Positions 52,865-64,000 of a DNA stretch of 64,000 nucleotides are shown here, one piece after another. The stretch is from Whitmania pigra (taxonomy: Eukaryota; Annelida; Clitellata; Hirudinida; Haemopidae), in the NCBI GenBank assembly GCA_021613335.1, contig JAJTWR010000299.1, positions 1,163,501 through 1,227,500 on the forward strand, written 5' to 3'. The position numbers and the translations under genes were made by a program. Numbering within the stretch: the stretch's first letter is position 1; each line of letters begins with the position of its first letter. The notes under the pieces are model-generated. The model was not told the origin of the DNA, made no database searches, and worked only from the letters and a program-made list of their open reading frames with translations.

Positions 52865-55800
52865 TCAGATCAAACCCCTCATTTCTTTCATGAAAATATC
52901 ATAAGCATCATCATTTCTCGAAACGTTGGATTCTTCCTCAATTCTTGTGTGACCAGGATCAGCACGGCCTATAATTCAAATTAACCAACATTAATAAAGT
53001 TATTACATGTGGCTGCATCGCTTTAATGGCTAAATTTAATTATGGCCATAACAAATAGCTCACCTGCAGACTTAATGACATGGCCCTTGGCATCCTTCAT
53101 CTCCCTCTTGACCTTGAGGGCGGTCGGTGTGAACCTTGTTACATCTCCTAAAAGGTTCCTGATCTTAGGTGCTGCCACAATTGTTGCAGAATGTGAATCT
53201 TGTCTCTCAGCAGATGATTCACTAGATGCAGTAGGTTTGACATAGGTTGGAACTCCAGTAAGGACATTAGACTGAGTAGCAGATGTTTGAGCGGACGGAA
53301 GTTGTCTGTTTGGTGGCATTCCCGGAGGTGGTACAGGGCCCCTGATCCCCATTGGATGACCAGGCGGGGGAATACCAGGGGGCCTGATCCTTGGTGGAGG
53401 TCCTGGTGGGAGCATCCTGGGAGGGAGCATTGGTGGAGGCATGGCTCCTGAGGGTAATCTAAACATCATTGGTGGTGGACCAGGGGGTAGCATTGGAGTG
53501 GGGGGCATGGGTTGAGATGTCTTCTCACTATTGGAAGCCCCCAGGGTTTCTTTGACAATCTCCTCAGAAGCATTTCCACTAGATTCTTCCACACTGCATA
53601 ATTAAATCAGCCAATCATTCTTTGCTAATTTTTAAGTTAAATTTCCTCACTTTTCATTGGCTTCTTCAAGTGGTTTGGTCTGAGCTGCTGAAGCAGGAGA
53701 TTTGAACTTGACCCTCGTGTCTTTTTCCTCTTCATCGGGATCCCTCACGTCATCATCCTCAAATCTGATCCTACGCTTCTTAGCTGAGCAATAAACAGAG
53801 GCAGCAGAATGAAGCACTTAGAAACATCGTTAATCCTTAGCGGATTCCGACTTCCATGGTATATATATATAGGATTAAATTACACAAATAGGGTTAGACT
53901 TGTAACAATGTAAATGCTTAATAATAAGTGCAATGTTGTGTGGAACAACTTCTGAATGGCAAATTCCAGTCATACCTGTAGGGACTTCTTCAGCTTCTGA
54001 ATCCTTCTCTGGAAAGCTCTTCTGCTTCACTGCATGCTGGTTATCTGTAAGTCATCAAACTTGATAACAATGGAACAAGTGAATAAGATAATTGCCATCA
54101 CCGGTACCTTCAACAGTTCCTACTTCATTATCATCATCATCATCATCATCATCATCTTCAAGGTCACTCAAAGAAGGTGGTGTTCCTGGGGGAGGCCCCG
54201 GAGGTTTGAAGTTTTTGGAGGGAATGAATGCAGGTCCAATCTGGGATCTAGAATCAAACCCTGTGGTTTTCTTAAGTATTCCATGAGTTGACTTCATAGG
54301 TATGGTTGGCAAAGGTATGTCCTTAGGTAGAGGTATGTCCGATGCAGCTGTTAATGGTTATTGGGATTATAAAGTCAGATAGCAGTTGGTTCAACCTTAT
54401 GCATTTCATTGATCAGCCATTTGAATTTAAACTGGCAGAACTACAAAACCACACTCACTAATTGATCAAGAGTAATTTAGAAGTCATTTTCAGACAGTAA
54501 ATATTTGCAACTCTAAAACAGAGAAAAACATTAGCAGACAACCTGCTTGGAAGCTTGGAGCTTCAGGCAGAGGTATCATATCCAACTTGACTTTCTCTGC
54601 ATTCTTGACTTGCTCTGGGATAATCAATAATTTATAAATATAATATAATTGTATATTATAATTAATATAGCAACAATTAATGATCACCAACCATAATATA
54701 TTTGCATCTGAACTCGCTTCTTCTCATATTCTATTTCTGCCTTTCTTAACTCTTTTGCATATTCAGCATCCTCTTTTTCCTGTAATTATATTATAATTTC
54801 CTATATATATATTATATAAATTACGTGTTAAATTTAATTTGATAAACTGAGATTTTTTGCAATTACAAATATTTATTAATATTATATAACAATAGTTTAT
54901 CAAATTCAATTTCATATATAATTAATATGATCACTCACATACATATGGATAACTCTGTCATAGGTCTCCTTCAATTTCCTCCTTTTTTCTTTCAGCACCC
55001 TCTCATTCAATTGTGGGGGCTGAGTTGGATCATACTCTAACATTATAACAGTAAATAATAGTTAATTCAACAAATCAATTGATAAATGTTTCTTTAAAAA
55101 CAACAAGCACGAACAAGGTAGCCATGTGTTGTAGTGCTCAAACTATTGCATATATATTAACCCATTTGGTCTATCTTTTCCATCTCTTCCAACAACTGCT
55201 GAGGGTCCTTGCTCTTGAGGACGGCCAAACGCACAGTCATCCTCTGCCTTTTGTTCTGAGCATTGGAAAAAACATTTTAAGAATTTGAAGGAAATAGTGA
55301 TGATTTAGTTCTTGCAATTGAGTGAGCACGATAAAAACGATTGAAAAGGAAAAAATTTTGCAAATAATAAACATCAGGACTCTTGGAAAAGTTTTAAGTG
55401 ATGATTTAAAAGGCTCTATTGTCGAAGACTTCGCTGTACAATATTCCTATGAAATTTAAAAATCCACAAAAGCTCGATGAACTATCTGAAATGCTCACCT
55501 TCTTCAACTCCCTTTTCCTCGCTTCTTTGCCTGTTAATGAAAATTAAATTCTGTTAGTTAGTGAGTAAAAAGAGAACTACATCACTTCACAGGCCAATAA
55601 TCTATTTAATTAATAAATAATTATGCACAGTATAGAGAATATCCTGCCTCATGCTTTTATGGTAGGAAAAAGCAATGACCATGTTCTATAATTATGCTAA
55701 GGGTTTTTTACTGCACACAACTTGAGCAACAACCCAAAATGAAACACAATATCAGCCAAACTTGTGAACCGCTTCAAACTGCCTATCAAAACCAAAACTG

Positions 55801-58800
55801 ACTGCACGTGAAAAGTTTATACCTGTTTATTCACACAGTGTGCAAACTACATCGAACTCCCTCTGGGGAACAGAGTTAAGGCAAGATGATCAATAGTACA
55901 TTGAATCGTCTTCGGAATCAATTAAGACGGCCAACCAAAAAAACCTAGTTTGAAAGGTTAGCAGACAAAGCTTCTACTTTAATCTGAACAATGGTCTGTG
56001 GATGAGATATTTCGATTCATGTTGGCAAGTTTGAGGACAGAGATGAAGAACATGCTGAAAACCATGGAAAGCCAAAAAATAAAACTGGTGAGACATGTAA
56101 TTGTGAATATCATTAGAAATTCAGAATGGATAGTTTTTTTCATGAAATATGGAACTCTCAACAAGTTCGCTCTAACGCTCTCCTCAAGCTGCACCTCCTA
56201 AGCCAAGCCAACTCGGAAACTTGGCCTTGTTAATTCAAGATCGGCTGTTAAAAAGGCTGCTCTTATAAAAAATGGAAGATGCAAAGATGTTAAATGATAC
56301 TCTGGATGAATTACAAATTACAAAAAAAATTTTAAACATTGTCACAGATTATGCAGCTAATTTTGTCAAGGCATTTTCTTTAGTTGTTGAGAAAAACTCT
56401 ATTACTGATGACATGGACATGGATGAGCCATTATGTGATATTTCTGAAGATCTTGTTGGCGAAAGTATAGCCGATTTGATTGAAAACGAACGAAATTATT
56501 GGATAATCATGTTGACATGATGATTTTTTTAAGAGATCGCCTGAAACGTCCACTGAATACTTCTGTTTTTGATTAAATTGGACAATAAAATTTTTGGTAC
56601 ACTAGTGTAAATAAATATGCTAATAATTATGTCTTGTTCAATTGTCCAGAAAATGTCAACGGAAAACTAGTTAACTAATATGGAAGTAGTTAAGGAGTAG
56701 TTACTAGCTACTTATTTAAAAAGTAGTTAAAAATAGTTACTAACTACTTTTAAGTAGTTAAAGCCCATCACTGCAAGTAAGAATATAGTAACTTCGGACA
56801 GTATTTCTGAATTATGTAAACAAAGGCTGATGAATATATTCAGAATTGGCCAGAAGGAACTGTTTGATTAGGTTGTTTGACAGAATTATTGCTCATACAA
56901 CATACGCTCTTGCAATATCGGAAGTATGGACGAGGAGGGTTTTCGAGTCATCGAGTAAGAAATGAAGGAGAGTCATCTCTTCTGCGTCAACAGTCGAGGA
57001 AGTTCCGAAAGTTAAGACAACAGCTAGGATTAGTGAATTAGTAGGAAAAAAGAATGATGCTGAGATAGAGAAGTTATCAGTGTTTCAGCCGGTCCCCGCC
57101 TGGCGACTAAGCCGAAATACTGCGTTAGCGCTATCCCCTCAGGTGTCAATAATGAGACCATAATGGAATGCACGACCAACTGAATGTTGGAGAAAAGAAG
57201 AAGGCCTTTTCTGTGGTCATCCTTAGTTTTAAGAGTATGGTCCCTGAGAAGGTCAGACAATATATAAGGGAGCCAATAAGGTGCTATCAGTGCAATGGCC
57301 ATGGCCACAAATTGCACTGGCAAGATAAAGTGTCCCAAAGGCCCGGGTGAGCACTTTCTCAAAAAGTGTCCAAATAAGGAGATCGAGCGACGCTAAACGA
57401 CATGTGAGAGCACCAGCCACCACACTTGTCAAGTTGCATGCACGCAATGTAAGATAGCGAAGGAGGATATCATGCTGAGAGCTACGAAGCATATCAGTTG
57501 CTAAAGCTGTTGAGATGGCAACGAGCAAGATCTCGAGAACTGAGACAGCCCCATTACCCTGTTTCAGGGATGACTCCTGCTGACTCAAACATCAAACAGG
57601 CCAATCCCCCAAAACAAAAAAAACAGAAGAGCAGCATAAACTGCAAGCACAATACTAAGACTACAGTATGCTAATGCTATTGCATGTTCCTGCAGGCTTT
57701 TTTGCTAATATGATTCAAGCTATTACTCATCAGGTAAACCTCAAATTCAACGGGGAGAAAGCAAGCTCAAAGAGGTGTTCATCTTCATCTTCATGACAGT
57801 TCTCCAGTCCATGAAAGGAGGTACTGTCTCCGAGGCATTGAAGGCTGCCACCGTGGATAATGCCATAAGCATGTACAGCGCTAGAAATATTGTTACGACA
57901 TACCCATTTTTTATGGATAATTTCCTTACAAATTAACATATCTTGCTGAAATTTTCAGCAATTATATAAAACATCATTTGTAAACATCGCGCAAAATTTC
58001 CTTTCATGTGGGTTAATGGTTCCCGTAAATTATGCAAATGAATCATTTTTGGCCTGGAAATATTATTACGACAGTTTCCGTTTTGGGCTCGTTTCATCAA
58101 TTTCAAGGGCTTATTGGAAAGATCAAACATTAAATTGTCATTAAGAAGGCTATATAAAGGAGTGTGAAATTCAAAACTTCCTTTTACATTCATTTCATCA
58201 TGGGGAAGAAAGCAGGTTTGACAGAAGGAGAAAGAGGACAAGTTAAGGCCTTTAGGAAGGCAAAATATTCAATAAGAAAGATTGCAATTGAGTTGAATAG
58301 GTCAAGAGCTGTCATCAAATGTTTTTTGGATGATCCACTCATATGGGAAGAAGTACAAGGGCAGAAGACCGAAAAAACTCTCGAATCAGATTCAGAGACG
58401 TCTCATCAGGGAGGCTTCACAAGGGGAATATCCGTGTAAACAGCTAAAAGATAAGCTGGACTTGGACGTCCATGTTAGGACAGTCTGTAATTATCTTAAT
58501 TCAAGTGGACAGTTGAAATACGAAATGCGAAAGCGAGCTCCAGCGTTGAAAGTCCATCACAAGAAAAAACGCCTCCTCTGGGCAAAAGAGATGGTCAGCT
58601 ACAACGAAAAATGGGAACGCGTAATTTTCACAGATGAAAAAAATTCAACCTTGATGGTCCAGATGGCTATAAATACTACTGGCATGATCTTAGAAAAGAA
58701 AGAGATGTTTTTTTAGCAGAAAACACGGAGGAGGTTCTGTGATGGTCTGGGGAGGAATTTCAGCATTTGGGAGGACGGAACTTGTGCTTTTGAAAGGGAG

Positions 58801-61800
58801 GCAGGACTCTCAGAAGTACATCCAAATGCTCAAGGATCATCTCCTTCCTTTTTCTGAAGCAAAACAACATGAATTTCAGCAAGATAATGCTCCTATTCAT
58901 GTTTCCAAGGCAACCAGAGCATTTTTCCAGGAGTCCAACATGCAAGTAATGGACTGGCCCGCATGTTCCCCCGACTTGAATCCGATTGAAAATGTCTGGG
59001 GCCTTCTTTCAAGATCTGTTTATGGCAAGGGACAGCAATATAACACAGAAAATGAATTGAAAGCAGCAATTTGGAGCGCCTGGAGAAATTTGGATGAAAA
59101 GGTCATCAAAACACTTATTTTCTCCATGAAAGATAGGTGTATAGATGTTATTTCTAAGAAAGGAGGAATGACATCCTATTGAAACATTATTTCATTTAGT
59201 TTTAAATAAAAAATTTTGTCAAAATACTGAAATTCATGAGTTTTTATGTAACCTGTCGTAACAATATTTCTATGCCAAAAAATGGATTTTTGTGGGATTT
59301 GCGCTTAATTCTTGATCAAAGTGAAAAAAAAAATACGAGTAATATTCTTTAAGGATATTATACAGTTCTTATAAATTTGAGCTTCGTACGATGATTTAAA
59401 CTTAAGTTATTACAAAAAATGGGGACTGCCGTAACATTTTTTCTAGCACTGTACATGCATATGGGAAGGTCTGTCATACAGCTCCGTTACCCAGGACCCT
59501 CAGTGTTTCTCTACCACGATCACAAAATCAAGGAGACTCAAGATCGTCAATTTCTACATTCCTCCTGGGAAATGCTTTTCAGGAGGGATATGAATGACCA
59601 TTATCCCATATTCAGAGCTCATAACTCTGATCACAGAGGTAAGATAGTGGAAGACTTGACACATAACCTGAATCTTGTTGAACTTAATTCAGGTGAAGGT
59701 ACACACCTTGTAGCAAATGGTGGCACATCCCACATTGACATCTCTGTGGCCTCTACCAAAACCACATAGAAGGTCCTCAACACAAGCCTTGGCAGCAATC
59801 ATTACATTGTCCAGATGGTGATCAATGACAAAGTGCTTTATGAGGACCAGCAAGAATAAACCTGAAGACACCTAACTGGAACTCCTTCCATGCCAAGTCT
59901 GTCCCTCATCAACCAGGAGCTACCTTCGAAAGACCTGGAAAAAAACATGGCCGGATCAGCAGGGAAGTGTTCAAAGTAAGGAAGAGAAAGAGAGCCATCC
60001 ACCGTCGACTTTGAAGCGAAGCTAATTTTAAAGAATACAAGAGGGCCAGAGGACAGGCTCATTGGATCATTAAAAATGCCAAAAGAGAGTGTTGGCAATT
60101 AGCAGCATTAGCAGCAACAAGAACCTTTCCTCGCTCTTCTCACACACCAAGACTGAATGGCAGTTGACCCCTGATCTTTTCGTCTCAGAGGACTCACCCC
60201 TCTCTGATCCCATCAGCAACTCCAAAGTTCTTGATGCACTGAGGAAATGTGGGAATTCATCTCCGAAACTGATGGGATCCACTATGAAATGCTAAGAAGG
60301 CTCCAAACCTCAACCCTCAAAGGGATTGTAGCTCTCTTAAACCAATCCTGGTCATCTGAAATGGTTCCTTGTTCATGGAAGAAGGCTATAGTCGAATCAA
60401 TCCCGGAGAAAGGGAAGCCCCCGAGCTGCCCTGCTGCTTGCGAACTGTCCCAACACTGACATCCACTCTTTGCAAACTTCTGGAGTAGGTGATTGCCATA
60501 AGACTCAGATGGTTCCTAGAGAGCAAAAACCTGGTTTCAGAAAAGGCTGAGGCTGTATAGACCACAGTCAGACTGATGCAAGAGATTGCCTCGCCCTCAA
60601 CCAAGAAGCAGAGCTGTTGGAGTCTTCTTGGACTTGAAAAAAGCTTTCGATATGGTTTGGAGAGAGGGAATAGGACAATTTTCCGGGATGGGTGTCATGT
60701 GGCAAACCATTGGAATGGATTCACAACTTTCTCCAGAATAGAAGTGGGGGTTGGGTCAGCTCTCTCCGAACCAGTCGCATTAGAAAACGGCACTACACAA
60801 GGCAGCATCCTTAGCCCTCTTTTATTCATTGTGATGAATGGGATTCCAGATCCACAGAAAGGAATCGATCTGTATGCCAACGACATACATGCTCTATGGG
60901 CGACCGGGACGTCCTCAAAACAGCAGAAACAGCTTAACACTACGGCTAAGTTTTTATCTGCTTATAGTTTTAAGACATCTGTGTCTAAATTACAAGCAGT
61001 TTTATTTACAAATAGCTGGGTCAAGAGGAACATCAGACCTAGCATCGGAAAGGAGCAAATCCCCGTTTCCAATGGCCACCTTCTTAGGAATCATCCTAGA
61101 TGCAAGACTAAGTTGGTCTGCTCATGCAGAAGCTGTCAAAACACATTGCTTGAAAAGACTCAATGCAATAAGAGCTCATGAGATGCTAACAAATCCACTC
61201 TGCCACAAGTGCAGAGCCACCATCCGCTCCGTCCTCGACTATGGCTGCAAGGTGGTAAACCTGGGATGCCAACAGATCAGGGACACCTACAACAAGCTTT
61301 AGCACTAAGCACTGAAGATCTGCTGTAGTGGCATAACGGGAACTAGTGCCTTGTCTCTACTGTGGAATGCAGTGAGTTTCCTCTCGACCAATGATATAAG
61401 AAGCTCATGGCAAACTGTTAAAGCTAAATACTTCATTTCAGATGGCAAAAAGTCCAAGTCTCATAAATAAAAATATCACTTGAACAAAATTAAAAAAGTT
61501 AATTACTTAATTTAATCATAAATTGAACAAGTATAGAACTTCAGAATTGTAATTGTAACTTCATTTATATAGCGCCATATGCATAGCGTCAGAGGCGCTT
61601 CTTGTAACCATTTATATAGCGCTCCTTCCCAAGGGCGCTGGCGGCAGTGCAGGCTGGGTTTCGAACACGGCACATTACGACTGTTGTCATTACCGCCGTA
61701 TGCAGGCACGTAACCCATTCGGCTAACCTGCACGCCCCATATATAAACCAGATTTGGTTCTGATTAGCCCAATGTTTCAAAAGTTATGCTTTCATTTAAG

Positions 61801-63322
61801 ATGCGCTCATAACCAATCAAAACCCCTTTACATATACATGATATACCATTTCATCATGGGACAAAACTGAAATAGCAACTGCTCACTGTGATTAAGACTC
61901 TGACAACGGCATCAAGGAGTACATCAAGAAGTTTGAGCAGCCATGCTACATTGAAAGAATGTTGTTTTCATCCAATTTCAATACAGATGAGCCACATCAG
62001 GATTTCCATAATTCATATGTAATCTTTACACATTCATAATTTGATCAGGAATTTCACATGGAGTCTATAAGACTCAGCAGACTAAAGATGTGAAAGCATC
62101 GAAAATCATCTTTATATTAATGTATTTCGGCAGGATAACATCCCAATCATGCATTTCTAAGCTAACAGGAACTTTCCATCAAGACAAAAAACATAAACAT
62201 TAGCCAGCTCAATCACCTGACCTCGATCCAATTGAAAACCCTAGCAGTATTATCAAGACTGGTATGACAATAGATGGAATACAACTGAAATTTAAATCAG
62301 AGTTGGAATATGTCATTAGGACTTCCTGAATTAAATTATAACCAATGAAACAACTGAAAGCCCGATTCTGCCAATAATCAAGAAAGTAAAGTGACTTATC
62401 AATCAAAACACCAAGTGGCAATAGCAGATCTAACACAATGAAAAGAGAAATTCTCAAAGCTAGTAAAGTGCCAATGAAAAGCAAACTTTCATTCTCAATG
62501 AGGAAGAAGACTCTAAATTATGTTTTGAAAAATGTTCCCTAAATAGATACCTGTACATTTCATGCAGATGGTAAACACCTATTCCATCCTCAGAAAGATG
62601 AGATTGGTCAACTAATTTGATTACACTTGATCGTTTATAACTTTGAAAAAAATTAAGCATGTTTTGCTTCTATCCCATAAAATAAAAGTGGTGTTTGGCT
62701 GGATTTTCTGTGTTTTGGAGCTGTCAGCAAAAATCAATGCAAAGTCTCTGATAGTGCAATTTTAAGTCAAAATGATCTGAGAAAAGCACTTTATAGGAGA
62801 TGAAGTAAAACAAAGAATCATTCTCAGATCAGACCATTACTTAACTTCTAAAATTAAAATTCACTAGCTCATATTGGAATTCCAAAACTAAGGAATACTT
62901 GTAGCAAAATGCAAGTTAATTATTAACAATGAGTCTTCAGAAATTATTCCCTGCTATGTGAATCACTTGATAACAAAGTAGTGTATAGTGCATGCTACTT
63001 AAATCACTTCGTTAAAATAGTACATCAACTTGAAAATCAATAATTTTACATTGAAGATAATTAAGGAGGTTGTGAATTGATGTGCACCAAAAATTTTATA
63101 TCCTAAAAGCAACTAACTTCTTCAATTGATATCATATTACTTAGAAAGGCTAACATATACTTTTTCTAAGCATGTAACATTAACACCACTTGTAAGACTC
63201 TGAAATATCCAATATATCACCAGTGTGCTCCACTACAACAAATCGAAAATCGACTTACGAGCTTGATCTGTTGGGTTCATGTACTTGCCACTTTTTGTGG
63301 TATTGATAGATCTCCGACCCAT
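52865..63322 (-). CDS. WBP11: WW domain-binding protein 11 (pre-mRNA splicing factor)
   Basis: Nuclear spliceosome-associated protein that binds WW domains (such as PQBP1) through PGR/proline-rich motifs and interacts with PP1. Exons: 63322-63259, 55530-55499, 55255-55162, 55036-54939, 54779-54692, 54614-54543, 54347-54108, 54044-53976, 53783-53651, 53593-53064, 52968-52865; 507 residues, all GT-AG, frame closed. The N-terminus MGRRSINTTKSGKYMNPTDQ and KRELKKNKRQRMTVRLAVLK are the conserved Wbp11 domain. Also seen: IPLPEAPSF, HGILKKTTGF, an Asp run at about 215-223, KKRRIRF and RVKF (candidate PP1-docking RVxF motifs), a proline-rich region at about 305-400 with PPGPPP repeats, and TRFTPTALKVKRE. 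The ending DDAYDIFMKEMRGLI matches the vertebrate C-terminus. Intron 1 is 7.7 kb and repeat-filled; the others are short. It is somewhat shorter than the 641-residue human protein, mainly in the proline-rich part. Confidence 0.95.
55900..56773 (+). mobile_element. hAT remnant (left boundary uncertain)
   Basis: The frame 56272-56520 contains ITKKILNIVTDYAANFVKAF, the T-D-N-A/G-x-N-x-V-K-A-F block of hAT transposases (Asn changed to Tyr), followed by an acidic stretch. The right end (56640-56773) is built from repeats of AGTAGTTA and ends GCCCATCACTG, so read outward it begins CAGTGATGGGC, a familiar hAT terminus. The left terminus was not found. Confidence 0.6.
57876..59451 (+). mobile_element. 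Tc1/mariner element, 1,576 bp, with IR/DR ends
   Basis: Flanked by TA (57874-57875 and 59452-59453). The left end begins CAGCGCTAGAAATATTGTTA and the right end, on the opposite strand, CAGTGCTAGAAAAAATGTTA. Each end has a second, inner copy of the repeat: 58052-58074 on the left and 59252-59276 on the right. Both lie about 175 bp from the outer end, the IR/DR arrangement known from Sleeping Beauty-type Tc1 elements. The transposase inside is frameshifted. Confidence 0.92.
58200..59182 (+). pseudogene. Tc1 transposase with frameshifts
   Basis: ATG at 58200 opens the N-terminal helix-turn-helix (MGKKAGLTEGERGQVKAFRK). The frame shifts near 58328, again near 58645 and again around 58700, so that three frames are needed to follow the protein. 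Catalytic landmarks remain: VIFTDEK (first Asp), VMVWGGIS, FQQDNAPIHVSK (second Asp) and SPDLNPIENVWG (Glu, i.e. DD34E-like). It ends normally with KKGGMTSY. Inactive as read, unless the indels are sequencing errors. Confidence 0.88.
61545..61737 (-). mobile_element. tRNA-derived SINE, second copy
   Basis: Read on the minus strand it starts GCGTGCAGGTTAGCCGAATG, carries the B box GTGTTCGAAACC, the GCCGCCAGCGCCCTTGGGAA body, and the tail GCGCCTCTGACGCTATGCA (61580-61598) plus GGCGCTATATAAATGAAG, ending in an ATTGTA repeat. It aligns end to end with the copy at 40034-40222 with a few dozen differences at most. Confidence 0.88.
62200..62530 (+). pseudogene. Ancient Tc1 transposase C-terminal remnant
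   Basis: A frame reads DLDPIENPSS, then GIQLKFKSELEYVIRTSW, and further on LSFSMRKKTLNYVLK. This is the same order as DLNPIEN ... AIWSAW ... FSMKDRC in the copy at 58200 and as in the remnant at 842. Heavily mutated, with no preserved ends. Confidence 0.5.
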
Positions 63323-64000
63323 TTTGCTACAAATGTAATCTGAACTAAGAACTAAAAAAAGACTAAAAACTCAACGAAGCTGCCGATGGCCGTGCAGCTC
63401 CGAATCAAAACAAATCCCTACTGATAATTAATTCATAGATACAAAACTAAGAGAAGATTTTATTTTTATAAATTTGACAAACATTTTTTAAATTTATAAA
63501 ATTATTACAAATTTAATTTTAAATTAAAGATTAATAAAACAAATTATAAACTTTAAACAATGAATTGTACTAGAGCTAACCTAGATTATTTAATGGTTAC
63601 TTAGATTTTGTATAATACCATTGCTAATAAGTGGACAATAAATATATATTCAAATTTTGTAATTTGATTTAGTTAAGGTTTATTTTTTAAACTTTTGAAC
63701 TTTTGGTGAATGTTTTGTCTGTTATTCGCTCCTCTTCTCATTTCAATAAAATATTATACTCATGGTGAATCCAAAATAAATTCGAAAGGCGTTGTATTCG
63801 CTAAGAGAATGAGCAATAAAATCTAAAACAAAAACGTAATTGAATTTGGAAAATGCAATAGAAATACGCCTTTTAGAATATTGTGCCATTTATTTTGTTT
63901 AGTTAATGAATGTATATTTATAATAATATAATATAATAATTCCTGAAATTCAAAATAAAATTTGTTTCATTAAACTTGATTTTTCCTTGGTTATCTTTGC
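63323..64000. other. Upstream flank of WBP11
   Basis: 678 bp of AT-rich sequence with no supported gene; contains the presumed WBP11 5' untranslated region and promoter (minus strand). A plus-strand AATAAA near 63746 may belong to a gene outside the window, but no coding end is seen. Confidence 0.4.

Larger units (their letters stand above)
56930..61320 (+). pseudogene. Jockey-like LINE with gag-type, endonuclease and RT parts, split by Tc1
   Basis: A CCHC zinc-knuckle ORF1 piece is at about 57230-57420 (VRQYIREPIRCYQCNGHGHK, then a second knuckle GEHFLKKCPNKE). After the Tc1 insertion comes an APE-type endonuclease piece (DHRGKIVEDLTHNLNLVELN, then GGTSHIDISVAS, 59630-59760). The reverse transcriptase follows (GIHYEMLRRLQTSTLKGIVA; FLDLKKAFDMVW; GTTQGSILSPLLF; LYANDI, where the catalytic Y-A-D-D has become YAND). 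A C-terminal GIILDARLSWSAHAE and IRSVLDYGC follow. Many frame breaks; dead. The jockey-like assignment rests on motif order, not on a tree. Confidence 0.75.
55531..63258 (-). other. WBP11 intron 1, 7.7-kb transposon nest
   Basis: Holds a hAT remnant (55900-56773), a LINE (about 56930-61320), a Tc1 element inside that LINE (57876-59451), a SINE (61545-61737) and an older Tc1 remnant (62200-62530). The last 700 bp before exon 1 (62531-63258) show nothing recognisable. Confidence 0.8.

Overview
The window is nuclear DNA of an invertebrate animal. It is AT-rich. Genes are split by GT-AG introns (one GC-AG), and most introns are short. The proteins are animal-specific or animal-like: FOXO, a conventional protein kinase C, DPY19, SLC26. 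Repeats are Tc1/mariner, hAT, pogo/Tigger-like, non-LTR retrotransposons, a tRNA-derived SINE and trinucleotide microsatellites. I cannot fix the phylum; a compact-genome marine invertebrate such as a tunicate would fit, but that is a guess.

Layout. 1-3540: degenerate transposon graveyard (two LINE remnants, a Tc1 remnant, a hAT element with a perfect 8-bp target duplication). 4839-7789 (-): sulfide:quinone oxidoreductase (SQOR), 10 coding exons. 8301-13574 (+): SLC26 anion transporter, 16 exons, head-to-head with SQOR. 14353-15727 (-): two-exon, 230-residue multi-pass membrane protein that I do not recognise. 16460-17587: L2/CR1-like LINE 3' fragment and a small inverted-repeat element. 18438-24711 (+): DPY19 C-mannosyltransferase, 17 exons. 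26809-29338 (-): FOXO transcription factor, 2 coding exons. 29890-30900: broken pogo/Tigger-like element. 32890-51912 (+): conventional PKC, 16 exons over 19 kb, its introns carrying a SINE, a LINE tail, a hAT remnant and very long microsatellites. 52865-63322 (-): WBP11 splicing factor, 11 exons, with a 7.7-kb first intron holding a LINE into which a Tc1 element has inserted, a hAT remnant, a SINE and an older Tc1 remnant.

The seven genes strictly alternate in strand (-,+,-,+,-,+,-), so every neighbouring pair is divergent or convergent. All six recognised genes reconstruct to near full family length (SQOR about 449, SLC26 731, DPY19 700, FOXO 723, PKC 669, WBP11 507 residues) with catalytic or regulatory residues in place. 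The only frame problem is an apparent extra G at the start of the last SQOR exon. PKC and FOXO both belong to growth-factor and stress signalling. SQOR and SLC26 share a 511-bp divergent promoter region and could be linked through sulfur-anion metabolism. Nothing seen here is an obvious multi-gene novel system; the most novel gene is the 230-residue membrane protein.

All exon boundaries were placed by eye from splice consensus, reading frame and recalled similarity to family members; transcript data are needed to confirm them.
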